A DNA stretch of 55,688 nt from Burkholderiales bacterium (GCA_020355165.1 CP070661.1:1864675-1920362), one strand, 5' to 3'. Positions 44,926 through 54,366 are shown, counted from the stretch's first letter. Notes: a model not told the origin generated them from the sequence alone. Numbers and translations: made by a program.

Positions 44926-45452
44926 GACCGCTCCCGCCGGAGAAGGCGCGCGATCTGTCCGACGGCGAGCACTGCGAATCGCGCGGCGATCAGCGCGAAG
45001 CCGAGCGGCAGCACGAGTGCCGCGACCCAGCCGGGCAGCAGCTCGAACCCGCCGGTGCCGATCTCGCGTTCGATCAGGACGAAACGGAAGGCGTGCAATG
45101 CGAACACGGCGCAGACGCCGCCCGCGAACAGCGCCGTGGCGGCACCGACGGCCAGACGCAGCCGCGCCGGCAGGAAGCGCGACACGGCATCGATCGTGAT
45201 GTGCTCGCCTGCGCGGGTGGCGGCGACCGCGCCGAGCACGCCGACCCAGAGCACGAGCAGCCGCACCGCCGGGTCGCCCCAGGCGATGCTGACATCGAGC
45301 TGGCGCAGCACGATCTGGCCGAAGGCAACCGTCACCAGCAGGGCCAGCAGCACCACCAGTGCGGCGTTCTCGACCAATGCCAGCGCGCTGCCGGCCCGCG
45401 CAAGCCAGGAGCCGGGCGCCAAGGGTCGTTCAGCGTCGGGCCGCGGCGGCAT
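44922..45452 (-). CDS. TRAP transporter small permease (DctQ type)
   Basis: The 176-residue protein has four hydrophobic segments (VENAALVVLLALLVTVAFGQ, RLLVLWVGVLGAVAATRAG, AVGAATALFAGGVCAVFALH, GWVAALVLPLGFALIAARF). The RAGEHITIDAVSRFLP motif is typical of DctQ. It begins at ATG 45452, 23 bases inside the upstream binding-protein gene. It bridges the binding protein and DctM. Confidence 0.9.
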   Translation of the reverse strand: MPPRPDAERPLAPGSWLARAGSALALVENAALVVLLALLVTVAFGQIVLRQLDVSIAWGDPAVRLLVLWVGVLGAVAATRAGEHITIDAVSRFLPARLRLAVGAATALFAGGVCAVFALHAFRFVLIEREIGTGGFELLPGWVAALVLPLGFALIAARFAVLAVGQIARLLRRERS

Positions 45453-46452
45453 CGCCCTTGGCCCGGAACTCGCGCAGATGTCCTTCGAGCGTCTGCAGCA
45501 GGCCGGGCGAGTAAAGGCCCTTTCTTCCGATCTCGGCGCGGGCTTCGGCGGCGACGCGTTCCAGTTCGCCGAGATCATCCGGTCCCGGCGTGACGAACCG
45601 GATGCCGTGACTGTTCAGGGCGGCCCGCGCGGCCTCGTCGTCCTTGCGGCTGGCACGGTCGAGCCGCTGGAACACCTCGGTCAGCGTCCGGCGCGTCAGC
45701 TCCTGATCCTCGGCCGACAGTCGCGCGAAGGAGCGCTTGTCGAGGACCAGCGCGCCGGCGGTGTAGTACACCGGGACGTCGGTCAGGTACTGCGTCTTGG
45801 CGTGCCACTGCAGGGCAATCGCGCCGGTCGGCGAAATGCCGACCGCCGTGATCAGGCCCGTCTGCAGCCCGGTATAGACGTCGGCCAGCGGCAGGACGAC
45901 CGGTGCCACGCCGGCGACGTCGAACAGCGTGCGGGTGATCGTGTCGCCCTCGGGTGCCCAGACCTTCTCGGCGCGCAGATCCTCCAGGCGACGCACCGGC
46001 CCCTGCGACATCAGGTAGGCGAAACCGCCCTCGGCGAGCCCGAACGCGACCAGGTTGTGCCGGTCCAGTCCGGCGAGGATCGTCGGATCCATGCGCGCTC
46101 GCACGTAGTCGACCTCGGCGTAGGAGCGGAAGAGCATCGGCAGGCCGTACAGCTGGCTGTCCGGATAGATCCGTGCCAGCGCCAGCACGGTCACCGCACC
46201 GCCGTGCAACTGGCCGATCTGGATCTTGCGCAGCACCGTGGCGTCGTTGCCCATCACGCCGCCGGGATAGAACTTGAGCCGCACGCGGCCGCCACTGGCC
46301 GTGGTCAGCGTCTCGGCCGCCGCGCGCATCTCCTTCATCCACGACGTTCCGTCCGGCGCCAGCGTCGCGATCTTCAGTTCCTGCGCCGCAGCGGCAGCGG
46401 CCAGAAGGCAGCCGGTCAGTGCGGCTGCCAGCAGGGTGCGGGGGATTCCCAC
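45430..46452 (-). CDS. TRAP transporter substrate-binding protein (DctP type)
   Basis: The 340-residue periplasmic protein has a signal peptide (GTG start, MGIPRTLLAAALTGCLLAAA, cleavage near AAAQ). It also has the DctP domain with KIATLAPDGTSWMKEMRAAA, GGVMGNDATVLRKIQIGQL and the conserved Arg region. It captures an organic acid, not identified. A TatT-like lipoprotein gene lies 12 bases upstream on the same strand, which identifies the TRAP subtype with a T component. Confidence 0.92.
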   Translation of the reverse strand: MGIPRTLLAAALTGCLLAAAAAAQELKIATLAPDGTSWMKEMRAAAETLTTASGGRVRLKFYPGGVMGNDATVLRKIQIGQLHGGAVTVLALARIYPDSQLYGLPMLFRSYAEVDYVRARMDPTILAGLDRHNLVAFGLAEGGFAYLMSQGPVRRLEDLRAEKVWAPEGDTITRTLFDVAGVAPVVLPLADVYTGLQTGLITAVGISPTGAIALQWHAKTQYLTDVPVYYTAGALVLDKRSFARLSAEDQELTRRTLTEVFQRLDRASRKDDEAARAALNSHGIRFVTPGPDDLGELERVAAEARAEIGRKGLYSPGLLQTLEGHLREFRAKGDAAAARR

Positions 46453-46464
46453 GCGACTGTCCTC

Positions 46465-47346
46465 CTAGAAATAGCCGTCCGCCTCGGCGAGCAGCCGACG
46501 CGCCTGCTCCTTGGCCAGCGTGTTGCTCAGCGTCAGCCCGGGCCTGGCCGTCTGCGCCGCCATCACCTGCTGCAGCAGGCGGTCGTGCAGCGGCCGATCG
46601 AAGACCAGCCGGGCGTAGTGCCGGGCGTAGCGGACCAGTCCCATCAGGTCGCTGCCGCCCGAAAGCTCGATCGCGCGCTCGAAGTGGCGCCGCCCCTCCT
46701 CGGGGCGCCCGCCGAGCGCCTCGGGACGCAGCGTCGCGAGCACGCCGAGGATTCCGTGCGCCGCGCCGTGCTGATAGCCCTCGTCGAGCGCCACCACCCG
46801 GCGCATCGCAGACTCGACCTTCGGCAGGTCGGCGATTGCCTCCCAGTCGCCGCTCCTTGCCTGGATCCACGCCGCGCGGGCGATGCCCCACGTGTAGAGC
46901 GTGTCGACGTCGGCGCGGGTCGCCGACTCGAGCGCCGCCGCGAACGCGTCCGGCCGGCGTGCATCGGGCGCGCAGGCGGCGCTGAAGTCGCGGCAGAGCG
47001 CGCGCCCGGCGTAGTCCATCGCTCGTGCGGTCAGCAGCTGCGCGCGCTGCTGATCGGTGACGAAGGCGGCGGCGTAGGCAACGTACAGCCGGGCGCCAGC
47101 GCGCAGGGTGCCGCCGTTGTCCGGGTCGTCCTCGATCAGCGAGTCGATCAGCAGCAGGTAGGCAGGCGCACCCTGGCGGACCGTTTCCGGATCAGTCTGG
47201 TTGAGGACCGCCGCGCTGAGGTTCTGTGCCATCCGCGTCGTCGCCGACGAGACGACGCTTGCACAGCCGACGACGCCGGCTGCCGCGATCGCCGCGACGA
47301 GCAGCAGCGAGCGGTGGCGGGGCGGTGCGTGGTGGCGCAGGGTCAT
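46465..47346 (-). CDS. TatT-like lipoprotein, TRAP-associated T component
   Basis: The 293-residue protein has a lipoprotein signal (residues 1-27; AAGVVGCAS lipobox) and a helical TPR-like body (QTDPETVRQGAPAYLLLIDS, GALRAGARLYVAYAAAFVTD-type repeats). TatT, known from the Treponema pallidum TRAP system, forms a trimeric lipoprotein that assists the DctP partner. The gene is the first of the TRAP operon, 12 bases before the binding-protein gene. ATG 47346 was chosen to give the signal peptide. Confidence 0.85.
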   Translation of the reverse strand: MTLRHHAPPRHRSLLLVAAIAAAGVVGCASVVSSATTRMAQNLSAAVLNQTDPETVRQGAPAYLLLIDSLIEDDPDNGGTLRAGARLYVAYAAAFVTDQQRAQLLTARAMDYAGRALCRDFSAACAPDARRPDAFAAALESATRADVDTLYTWGIARAAWIQARSGDWEAIADLPKVESAMRRVVALDEGYQHGAAHGILGVLATLRPEALGGRPEEGRRHFERAIELSGGSDLMGLVRYARHYARLVFDRPLHDRLLQQVMAAQTARPGLTLSNTLAKEQARRLLAEADGYF

Positions 47347-47796
47347 CGTGCGAGCGACAGGCGAAGTGTCGTTGGGCCCGCGCCGCCTTCCGCGCAGGCT
47401 CGTCGAACAATAGCAATCCCTGCGTTGCCTGCCGCGCGGGTATCTGGACCGAGTCGCGCGCGAGACAGGCTGCGCCGACGAGCCACGCCCTGCGGCCACC
47501 TCCTGGAGCGTCTTGGCGAGCGAGCCGGATGCGCGGGTGTGGGTCGCGGATCGGGAACCCGGGCACCAAAGGGGCAACCCACCTTGCCCGGCCGGCCGAT
47601 TCCCGCGACCGCGGGCCGGCCGATCATCGGTGACTCCGGGTGCGGGAAAGCCGCATCGGCGGCGTTGCGCAGGCGCCTGATAATCTGCCGCAGCAATGGG
47701 AGCTCGCCCGATCGGATGGACCCCGCAGGACTGCACGCAACGGCCGACGACGGTGCTGGGCAAGGCGCTTGCCGCCATGTTGTGGGCGTCGGGCCG
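47347..47796. promoter_or_regulatory. divergent intergenic region with GC palindromes
   Basis: This 450-base stretch holds the promoters of the TRAP operon and the outer-membrane protein at 47797. No gene is supportable. The 11-base GGCCGGCCGAT occurs twice in direct orientation (47590-47600 and 47614-47624), 24 bp apart, each containing the palindrome GGCCGGCC, so it may be an operator pair. I searched by eye for riboswitch hallmarks and saw none convincing. Confidence 0.45.
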
Positions 47797-48447
47797 ATGA
47801 GGGCGGCGCGGCGCTTCGTCAGCGCGGTGGCCGCCGTGGCGAGCACGACCGCGGCTGCCGCGGCACAGGAGGGCGGCGGTCGCCCGGATGCGCCGGCTTC
47901 GGAGCCCTCGTGGGAATTCTCCGTGACGGTGATGCCGACGATCGTCCGCGACGGCGAAAACTACACGTCGGCCGTCGCGGCGGCCGATCATGGCTCTGTT
48001 CACCTCGAGGCACGGGTCAATTACGAGTCGATCGGCGCGCGATCGGCGTTCGTCGGCTGGACTTTCTCCGGCGGCGAAGCAGTGACCTGGGAGGTGACGC
48101 CGCTGCTGGGCGGCGCCTGGGGAGACACGCGGGCCTTCGTTCCCGGCGCCGAAGCGAGCGTGGCGTGGCGCTGGCTCGACTTCTACATCGAGGCCGAGTA
48201 CGTGCGCGACAGCGGCGAGCGCAACGACAGCTACTTCTACGCCTGGACCGAGCTGGGCGCGAGCCCGTTCGAATGGCTTCGCCTCGGGCTTGCCGGACAG
48301 CGCACGCGGACCTACCAGAACGAACGCGACATCCAGCGCGGCCCGTTCGTGCAATTTACCTGGCGCCGTCTCACGATCGGCGCCTACTGGTTCAATCCGG
48401 GGTCGAGCGCGCAGGTCTTCGTCGGCTCGATCGGCGCGACCTTCTGA
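47797..48447 (+). CDS. outer-membrane-like hypothetical protein
   Basis: The 216-residue product has a signal-like start (MRAARRFVSAVAAVASTTAA) and then alternating aromatic/hydrophilic strands (WEFSVTVMPTIVRDGENYTS, SVHLEARVNYESIGARSAFV, GPFVQFTWRRLTIGAYWFNP). It ends in IGATF, an aromatic C-terminus typical of outer-membrane beta-barrels. It is divergent from the TRAP operon and may be its outer-membrane entry protein, but this is inferred. The family is unknown to me. Confidence 0.7.
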   Translation: MRAARRFVSAVAAVASTTAAAAAQEGGGRPDAPASEPSWEFSVTVMPTIVRDGENYTSAVAAADHGSVHLEARVNYESIGARSAFVGWTFSGGEAVTWEVTPLLGGAWGDTRAFVPGAEASVAWRWLDFYIEAEYVRDSGERNDSYFYAWTELGASPFEWLRLGLAGQRTRTYQNERDIQRGPFVQFTWRRLTIGAYWFNPGSSAQVFVGSIGATF

Positions 48448-48598
48448 GCGCCGGCATCGCAGACGTGCCGCTCGCCTGCCCGCGGCCGACGCGAGTGTCG
48501 GCCGGTGAAACGCATCCGGTCGACTCGGCTAAATTGAGCGGGTCGCCGGCCGGGTCACGTCAGGCGGCTCATCCACCTCGCCAGGATTGGGGTTCACC

Positions 48599-49024
48599 AT
48601 GCACATCAACGGCGCCTGCCACTGCGGAAGGATCACCTTCGCCGCCGAGATCGACCCGTCCCGTGTCATGGTGTGTCACTGCACCGACTGCCAGGTCCTG
48701 TCGGGCGCACCGTTCAGGGCCGTCGTCGCCGTGCCGATCGGCAAGTTCAACCTGCAGGGCACGCCGAAGAGTTATGTCAAGGTCGCGCAAAGCGGCAATC
48801 GGCGGGCGCAGGTGTTCTGCCCCGACTGCGGGACGCCGCTTTACGCCACCGCGCCTCAGAACCCGACCTCGGTCATCGTCCGCCTGGGATGTGTCGAGCA
48901 GCGTGCCCAGCTCAAGCCCTCGGTCCAGATCTGGCAGCACTCGGCGCTGCCGTGGCTCGCCGAGCTATCCACGCTGCCCGGCTCGGCCGGGCAGCAGTCG
49001 TTCCTGCCCGCGCCGCCCGAGTAA
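48599..49024 (+). CDS. GFA-family zinc protein
   Basis: The 141-residue product has the zinc motifs of the glutathione-dependent formaldehyde-activating enzyme family: GACHCG at the start, CHCTDCQ near residue 30, and FCPDCGTPLY near 75. Many family members are not true formaldehyde enzymes, so the reaction is open. ATG 48599 is chosen although TTG 48587 is in frame. GGGGTTCACC upstream is a weak ribosome site. Confidence 0.88.
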   Translation: MHINGACHCGRITFAAEIDPSRVMVCHCTDCQVLSGAPFRAVVAVPIGKFNLQGTPKSYVKVAQSGNRRAQVFCPDCGTPLYATAPQNPTSVIVRLGCVEQRAQLKPSVQIWQHSALPWLAELSTLPGSAGQQSFLPAPPE

Positions 49025-49109
49025 TGGCGCAGTAGGTCGGCCCGGCGTCGTGCTGGCCGGCGCCGAGCCGTGGCGAACCCCCGTCTGACGGGACATTCAA
49101 AGGCACCCG

Positions 49110-49463
49110 ATGAAGAAGCTGCTGACGTCACTGGCCGTTTGCGTCCTGCTTGCGGCAGGGCAGGCCCTCGCGGCCGATCTCGACGCGCCGTACACGCCGA
49201 CCCGCGCGGAGTGGCTGCGCGTCTACCTCGCCGAAAACATCAAGATCGTCGCCGACAGCTGGCCGATGCGGGTCAGGGTGATGGTGACGGTGGTCAACAA
49301 GACCCAGCAGGTCTTCATCACGCTGAAGCCTGCGGACGGCGAGAAGAAGCCGAGCAGGGAAGAGGAGGCGGCCTGCATCGCCTCGGTCACCGGGATCGTC
49401 AAGCGCGCCCTCGAAGGCTACGAGTGGGCGAAGGATCTGAAGGTCAGCGTGTCGTTCGTCTAG
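49110..49463 (+). CDS. small secreted protein of unknown function
   Basis: The 117-residue product has a clear signal peptide (MKKLLTSLAVCVLLAAGQAL, cleavage AADL). A compact beta/alpha domain (PTRAEWLRVYLAENIKIVAD, WPMRVRVMVTVVNKTQQVFI) with a Cys near residue 90 follows. I recognise no family. AAAGGCACCCG precedes the ATG. It lies between the GFA gene and the halohydrin dehalogenase-like gene and may be separate from both. Confidence 0.7.
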   Translation: MKKLLTSLAVCVLLAAGQALAADLDAPYTPTRAEWLRVYLAENIKIVADSWPMRVRVMVTVVNKTQQVFITLKPADGEKKPSREEEAACIASVTGIVKRALEGYEWAKDLKVSVSFV

Positions 49464-49567
49464 GCGCGTGACGTGCCGCCGTCTTGCACGACGAAAGTCG
49501 GGCCGGCGCAAGGCGATGATTGCTGCAGGCGTGCCAGGAAGCGCCGACTGACTCGGAGGGCAATCGA

Positions 49568-50248
49568 ATGTCCGGACCACTTCACGGCAAGCGAATCCTG
49601 GTCACCCAGGCGGGCGAGTTCATGGGGCCGACGCTTTGCGAGGTCCTGGCCGAGCATGGCGCGCAGGTCGTTGCCAGCACGGTTTCGCCAACGGAGCCGG
49701 CAGCGGCCGAGGCACTAGTCGCCGCTGCGGGAGAGGTCGACGTCCTCGTCGCCAACCTGGCGCTTCCGGCGCCGAGCACGCCTGCCGTCGACGTGACCGA
49801 TGCGGAGTGGCGGCAGACCTTCGCTACGCTGGTCGATCCTCTGCCCAGGCTCGTTCGGGCGGTGGTGCCGGGAATGACTGCGCGAGGCCACGGCAAGATC
49901 CTGGTGATCGGAAGCGCGTCCGCGCTCCGCGGCATGCGCAGGGCGTCGACCTACAGCGCCGCCCGAGGGGCGCAGCTCGCGTACGTGCAGGCGATCGGAG
50001 TCGAGCTGGCCCAGCAAAACATCAAGGTCAACGCGATCGCACAGAACTTCGTCGACAACCCGACCTACTTCCCGCAAGAGGTTCAGCGCAATCCTCGCTT
50101 CCAGGATCGGCTCAAGCGGGAGGTGCCGCTGGGCCGCCTCGTCTCGGCCAGGGAGGACGCGCAGTTCGCGGCGTACCTTTGCAGCGATGCTGCCGACTGC
50201 TTCGTCGGACAGGTCTTCCCGGTCTGTGGTGGCTGGGTGACCCGCTGA
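49568..50248 (+). CDS. halohydrin dehalogenase-like SDR
   Basis: The 226-residue protein has a short-chain-dehydrogenase fold but lacks the Gly-rich NAD motif. In its place it has T13-x4-F18-x-G20 (TQAGEFMG), the anion-pocket motif of halohydrin dehalogenases. The catalytic triad is Ser116, Tyr129 and Arg133 in the family spacing S-x12-Y-x3-R (STYSAAR), with Arg instead of the SDR Lys. QNFVDNPTYFP also resembles HheB/HheD-type enzymes. The enzyme should interconvert vicinal haloalcohols and epoxides and accept azide, cyanide or nitrite. GGAGGG precedes ATG 49568. The identification is strong by motif, but activity is unproven. Confidence 0.85.
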   Translation: MSGPLHGKRILVTQAGEFMGPTLCEVLAEHGAQVVASTVSPTEPAAAEALVAAAGEVDVLVANLALPAPSTPAVDVTDAEWRQTFATLVDPLPRLVRAVVPGMTARGHGKILVIGSASALRGMRRASTYSAARGAQLAYVQAIGVELAQQNIKVNAIAQNFVDNPTYFPQEVQRNPRFQDRLKREVPLGRLVSAREDAQFAAYLCSDAADCFVGQVFPVCGGWVTR

Positions 50249-50325
50249 CGCGGTGCGCCCCCGCCAGGCAACGGCTGCCGACGTTCGCCGCCGCTTCGCG
50301 ACCTTGCCGCTGGTGATGAGAGCGC

Positions 50326-50721
50326 CTAATCGCCCTGCGTCTGACGCGCGTAGTCGTCGGCGTCGAACCAGCCGCGCGACGACTTCACCTTGAGATCCGC
50401 GTCGAGATCCCATTCCTCCCATCCGGAGACTCGCAGCGGCTTGCCGGTCGCGGAGTGGGTGCCGGTGAAGGTCCAGAAATAAGCGACGTGATCGCCGGCG
50501 CAGCGCACCGCGTCGCAGACCAGGGCGAGGTCCGGGACGTCGGCGAAGAAGCCGGCGGCCATCTCGGCAACGCGTGCACGGCCCTGCCAGGGCTCGCCGC
50601 GATTGATGACGATGCGCCCGTCCTGCGCGTAGAACTCGGCGACGGCGGCCGGTGAGCCCGAGTTCCAGGCGGCCGTGTAGGCCTGTGCGATCTTCGCGAC
50701 CCTATCTTGATCGATTGCCAT
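50326..50721 (-). CDS. NTF2-like/SnoaL-type small protein
   Basis: The 131-residue product has the alpha-plus-beta cone pattern: KIAQAYTAAWNSGSPAAVAEF, YAQDGRIVINRGEPWQGRA, VCDAVRCAGDHVAYFWTFTG and RVSGWEEWDLDADLKV. This fits SnoaL/nuclear-transport-factor-2-like proteins, which may be enzymes or binding proteins. It converges with the halohydrin dehalogenase-like gene. No function can be assigned. Confidence 0.78.
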   Translation of the reverse strand: MAIDQDRVAKIAQAYTAAWNSGSPAAVAEFYAQDGRIVINRGEPWQGRARVAEMAAGFFADVPDLALVCDAVRCAGDHVAYFWTFTGTHSATGKPLRVSGWEEWDLDADLKVKSSRGWFDADDYARQTQGD

Positions 50722-50813
50722 GACGGTCCTCCATCAATGCGGGCTGGTGCAGCGCCACGCTTGACCGCACCGGTGCAGCGGCCGTTCGAGTCTTGCGCCG
50801 CCTGCGGTCGGAG

Positions 50814-51038
50814 CTAGTGCAGCGCGCAGCTGCCCGGTCCGCCGGGATGACCGCAGCTGCCGCAGGGTCCGCTCATCGCCGGCGCTGCCGTCGGCGCAGT
50901 CGTGGCCGCCGCGAAGACCGACAGCCGCTTCTGCAGTCGTGACGAGTCGCACTGGGGACACTGCGGCACCGTGTCCGATCTGACGAGCTTCTCGAACTCG
51001 TGACCGCATCCCTGGCAGGTGTATTCGTAGATGGGCAT
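50814..51038 (-). CDS. FmdB-type zinc ribbon protein
   Basis: The 74-residue product begins [20 protein letters not shown] and has [14 protein letters not shown], a four-Cys zinc ribbon typical of FmdB-family regulators. The C-terminus is Gly/Cys-rich ([18 protein letters not shown]), which adds possible metal ligands. GGAGATGCCCG precedes the ATG. The role is unknown. Confidence 0.88.
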   Translation of the reverse strand: MPIYEYTCQGCGHEFEKLVRSDTVPQCPQCDSSRLQKRLSVFAAATTAPTAAPAMSGPCGSCGHPGGPGSCALH

Positions 51039-51297
51039 CGGGCATCTCCTGTTGCCGGGCCGATTATCTCGCGCGGCGGCGCGCGCCGGCCGGCGACCGA
51101 TGGGCGGGCGCCAGGCTGCGGCTCGGCCTAAGGCATCCGTTTCCCGCCGCGCCGACGCCGATCCTGCTGCCACCGTGCGGCCGTCGGTCGCTGCCATCGT
51201 GCGAGCGGTTATGCTCCTGTCCGCCGCCGATGTTCGGTTCACCGAGCCGACAGTCGCCCTCCCCGGCGCGCCCGCCGCAAGCCCCCCGAGAGACCGC

Positions 51298-52725
51298 ATG
51301 AGCACCTATCAGTCCGACCGACCGCGCAGCAGGCTGCCCGTGGTCGTCATCCTTCTCGTGATCTTCGTCGCTGCCCTGGCCGGCGGCGTGTACTACCTGC
51401 TGCCCCGCCTCGAGTCGTCGCCGCCGCAGATCGCCGTCTCGCCCGATGTCGACGTGCTCGGTGTCGCGCCGCTCGAGATCACGGTTGCCGACGCGGGGAC
51501 GGGCCTGAAGTCGGTCGAAGTGACCCTGTCCCAGGGCGGAACCGAGCACAGCATCGCTTCGGAGCAGTTCGCCCGGCCCGCCGCCGAGAAGAAGCTCGCC
51601 GTCGCCCCGGCAAAGTTGCCTGGCATCAAGGAGGGGCCCGCGGTACTGCGCGTCGCCGCGCGCGACGCTTCGCTGTGGCACTTCCTCAAGGGCAACGAGG
51701 CGGTGCTGGAGAAGAACGTCAGCATCGACATCACGCCGCCCACGGTGGAACTGATCGCCGACGACCGCTACGTCAACTTCGGCGGCGTCGGCGCGATCGT
51801 CTACAAGGCGTCGGCGGATGCGGTGGCGAGCGGGGTGAAGATCGGCGAGCACTTCTTCCCCGGCTTCGCCGGCCAGGTGAAGGACCATCCGGACCACTTC
51901 CTTGCCTTCTTCGCCCATCCCTACGACACGCCGCCGGAGGCGAGGCCGACGCTCGCCGTCACCGACAAGGCCGGCAACACGCGGGAGGTGCGACTCGCCT
52001 ACGAGCTGAAGGATGTGCGCTACCGGACCAGCACCATCGCCGTGTCGGACGGCTTTCTGCAGGAGAAGGTCGCGCCGCTGCTGGCCGACGCGGCGGCCCG
52101 GCAGGGCGCGCCGCAGGACGTCTTCGTTGCCGTCAACAGGCAGATGCGCAAGGACAACGAAGAGCGCATCGCCGCGATCACCGCCAAGGCCACGCCGGCG
52201 CTGCTGTGGAAGGGCGCCTTCGCCCAGCTCAGCAATTCCAAGGTCGAGGCGAACTTTGCCGACAAGCGGACCTACACCTACAAGGGCGAGACGATCGACA
52301 CCGCCTACCACCTCGGCTACGACCTGTCGGTGACGAAGAACTACCCGGTCGAGGCCTCGAACAGCGGCGCGGTGGCCTTCACCGGCGACCTGGGCATCTA
52401 CGGCAACACGGTCATCGTCGACCACGGCCTTGGCCTGTTCACGCTGTACGGCCACCTGAGCTCGGTCGACGTCAAGGCGGGCGACACCGTCGCCAAGGGC
52501 CAGATCCTCGGCAAGACCGGCGAGACCGGGCTGGCCGTCGGCGACCACCTGCACTTCGGCATCTATCTGGCCGGCGTCGCGGTGCTGCCGGTGGAGTGGT
52601 GGGACCAGAAGTGGATCGACGACAACATCAAGCCCAAGCTCGAAGGGGACAGCGGGCGGGAGGTCGCCAAGACGCCGCCGCCGACGAAGGCGAAGCGCAA
52701 GGGCGGCGGCAAACGTCGGCGCTAG
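51298..52725 (+). CDS. M23 family metallopeptidase
   Basis: The 475-residue protein has an N-terminal membrane span ([20 protein letters not shown]), beta-rich periplasmic domains and a C-terminal LytM/M23 peptidase from about residue 330. The zinc ligands are visible as HLGYDLS (His and Asp) and DHLHFGIYL (HxH). It is expected to cut peptidoglycan cross-links or activate amidases. The basic, Lys-rich C-terminus ([13 protein letters not shown]) is an unusual tail. ATG 51298 is the start that gives the membrane anchor. Confidence 0.9.
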   Translation: MSTYQSDRPRSRLPVVVILLVIFVAALAGGVYYLLPRLESSPPQIAVSPDVDVLGVAPLEITVADAGTGLKSVEVTLSQGGTEHSIASEQFARPAAEKKLAVAPAKLPGIKEGPAVLRVAARDASLWHFLKGNEAVLEKNVSIDITPPTVELIADDRYVNFGGVGAIVYKASADAVASGVKIGEHFFPGFAGQVKDHPDHFLAFFAHPYDTPPEARPTLAVTDKAGNTREVRLAYELKDVRYRTSTIAVSDGFLQEKVAPLLADAAARQGAPQDVFVAVNRQMRKDNEERIAAITAKATPALLWKGAFAQLSNSKVEANFADKRTYTYKGETIDTAYHLGYDLSVTKNYPVEASNSGAVAFTGDLGIYGNTVIVDHGLGLFTLYGHLSSVDVKAGDTVAKGQILGKTGETGLAVGDHLHFGIYLAGVAVLPVEWWDQKWIDDNIKPKLEGDSGREVAKTPPPTKAKRKGGGKRRR

Positions 52726-52881
52726 TCACCCGGCGGCTGGCGCGAACAGCCCGGCCGGCGGCACGAGCGCAGCCGCAGCAGGTCTTAGCGCGCCGGCGCC
52801 GATGTCGATCGATCATGGCGGTGCGCGACGGGTGCCGTTGCGCTGACCGGGCGCCCGCAGGAACACGGAGGCCGACTGCAG

Positions 52882-54249
52882 ATGGATGAATCCGACGCGC
52901 TGGTCCTGTTCGGCATCACCGGTGACCTCGCCTACAGGAAGCTCTTTCCGGCGCTGCATCACCTGGCACGTCGCGGCCGCCTGCGGATGCCGGTGATCGG
53001 CGTGGCTCGGCCGGGATGGACGCGCGAGCAGCTGATCGACCGCGCGCGCAGGAGCATCGAAGAGCACGGCAACGGGCTCGACGAGGCGGCGTTCGGGCAA
53101 CTCGCCTCCAACCTGCGATACGTCGACGGCGATTACCGCGACGACGTCACGTTCCGCAAGCTGAAGACGATGCTGCGCGATGCGCGCAGGCCGCTGCACT
53201 ACCTGGCGATCCCGCCCAGCCTGTTCGACGACGTGATCGGGCGGCTGGACGGCGCCGGTTGCGCACAGGGCGCGCGCGTGGTGGTCGAGAAGCCGTTCGG
53301 TCGCGACCTGTCGTCGGCGCGCTCGCTGAATCGGACGCTGCACCGTGTCTTCGACGAGGACGACGTGTTCCGCATCGACCATTTCCTCGGCAAGGAACCG
53401 GTGCAGAACCTGATGTACTTCCGTTTCGCCAACTCGTTCCTCGAGCCGGTGTGGAACCGCAACAACGTGAAGTGCGTGCAGCTGACGATGGCCGAGCGCT
53501 TCGGCGTCGAGGGCCGCGGCAGGCTGTACGAGGAGCTCGGTGCGATCCGCGACGTGGTGCAGAACCATCTGCTCGAGGTGGTGACGATGCTCACCATGGA
53601 GCCGCCGGCGTGCGGCGGCTGCGGTGCCGAGCGCGACGAGAAGGCCAAGGTGCTGAGCGCCATCCGCCCGTTCTCGCGCGGGACGCTGATCCGCGGCCAG
53701 TACGAGGGCTATCGCGAGGAGGACGATGTCGATCCGAAGTCGCAGGTCGAGACCTATGCGGCGCTGCAGCTGCATATCGATTCGTGGCGCTGGGCGGACG
53801 TGCCGTTCTTCATCCGCACCGGCAAGAAGCTCGCCACGACGGCGACCGAGGTGGTGGTCAACTTCCGCCGTCCGCCACAGCGGCTGTTCGATGAGCCGCT
53901 GCCACGCGGCAACTACCTGCGCTTCCGCCTCGGTCCGGACAAGGTGTCGATCGCGCTCGGCGTGCGGGTCAAGAGTCCCGGCGAGGCGATGACCGGGCGC
54001 GAGACCGAGCTGTACGTGTGCAATGAAGGCGCCGGCGAGATGACCGCTTACGAGCGGCTGCTCGGCGATGCGCTGCGTGGCGACCCGATGCTGTTCGCGC
54101 GGGCGGACAGCGTCGAGGCGGCGTGGGAACTGGTCGACGAGATCCTCGGGCAAGCCGACAGCGTCGTGCCGTACGCGCCGGGATCCTGGGGGCCGCAGGC
54201 TGCCGACCGGATGACCGAACCGTACGGCGGCTGGTACGACCCGTCCTGA
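52882..54249 (+). CDS. zwf: glucose-6-phosphate 1-dehydrogenase
   Basis: The 455-residue enzyme has the NADP-binding GITGDLAYRKLFPAL (residues 11-25) and the active-site signature RIDHFLGKE at 164-172. A C-terminal domain has the expected GQYEGYREED and LRFRLGPDKVSIAL regions. It oxidises glucose-6-phosphate with NADP for the pentose phosphate or Entner-Doudoroff routes. It is slightly shorter than the usual 480-500. No pgl, edd or eda gene is adjacent. Confidence 0.94.
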   Translation: MDESDALVLFGITGDLAYRKLFPALHHLARRGRLRMPVIGVARPGWTREQLIDRARRSIEEHGNGLDEAAFGQLASNLRYVDGDYRDDVTFRKLKTMLRDARRPLHYLAIPPSLFDDVIGRLDGAGCAQGARVVVEKPFGRDLSSARSLNRTLHRVFDEDDVFRIDHFLGKEPVQNLMYFRFANSFLEPVWNRNNVKCVQLTMAERFGVEGRGRLYEELGAIRDVVQNHLLEVVTMLTMEPPACGGCGAERDEKAKVLSAIRPFSRGTLIRGQYEGYREEDDVDPKSQVETYAALQLHIDSWRWADVPFFIRTGKKLATTATEVVVNFRRPPQRLFDEPLPRGNYLRFRLGPDKVSIALGVRVKSPGEAMTGRETELYVCNEGAGEMTAYERLLGDALRGDPMLFARADSVEAAWELVDEILGQADSVVPYAPGSWGPQAADRMTEPYGGWYDPS

Positions 54250-54366
54250 GGCGCGCCCCGGCCGACAGGCCGCTGGCGGGATTCGCGGCGTCTGAACGTC
54301 TGCCGCCGCCTGCGGCAGGGCTCGGCCGCTCCGCGGATCCGCCGGGCTGAAGGCTCCGGCGAGCGG

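Noticed and set aside
47560-47660. GC-rich structured region as a riboswitch
   Set aside because: I could not match any known aptamer hallmark; only palindromes and a direct repeat are clear.
43771-48447. a plus-strand open frame of more than 1500 codons
   Set aside because: It is the antisense shadow of the TRAP operon in high-GC DNA. Its composition is Arg/His/Gln-rich and without domains; only its last 217 codons (from 47797) are protein-like and were kept.
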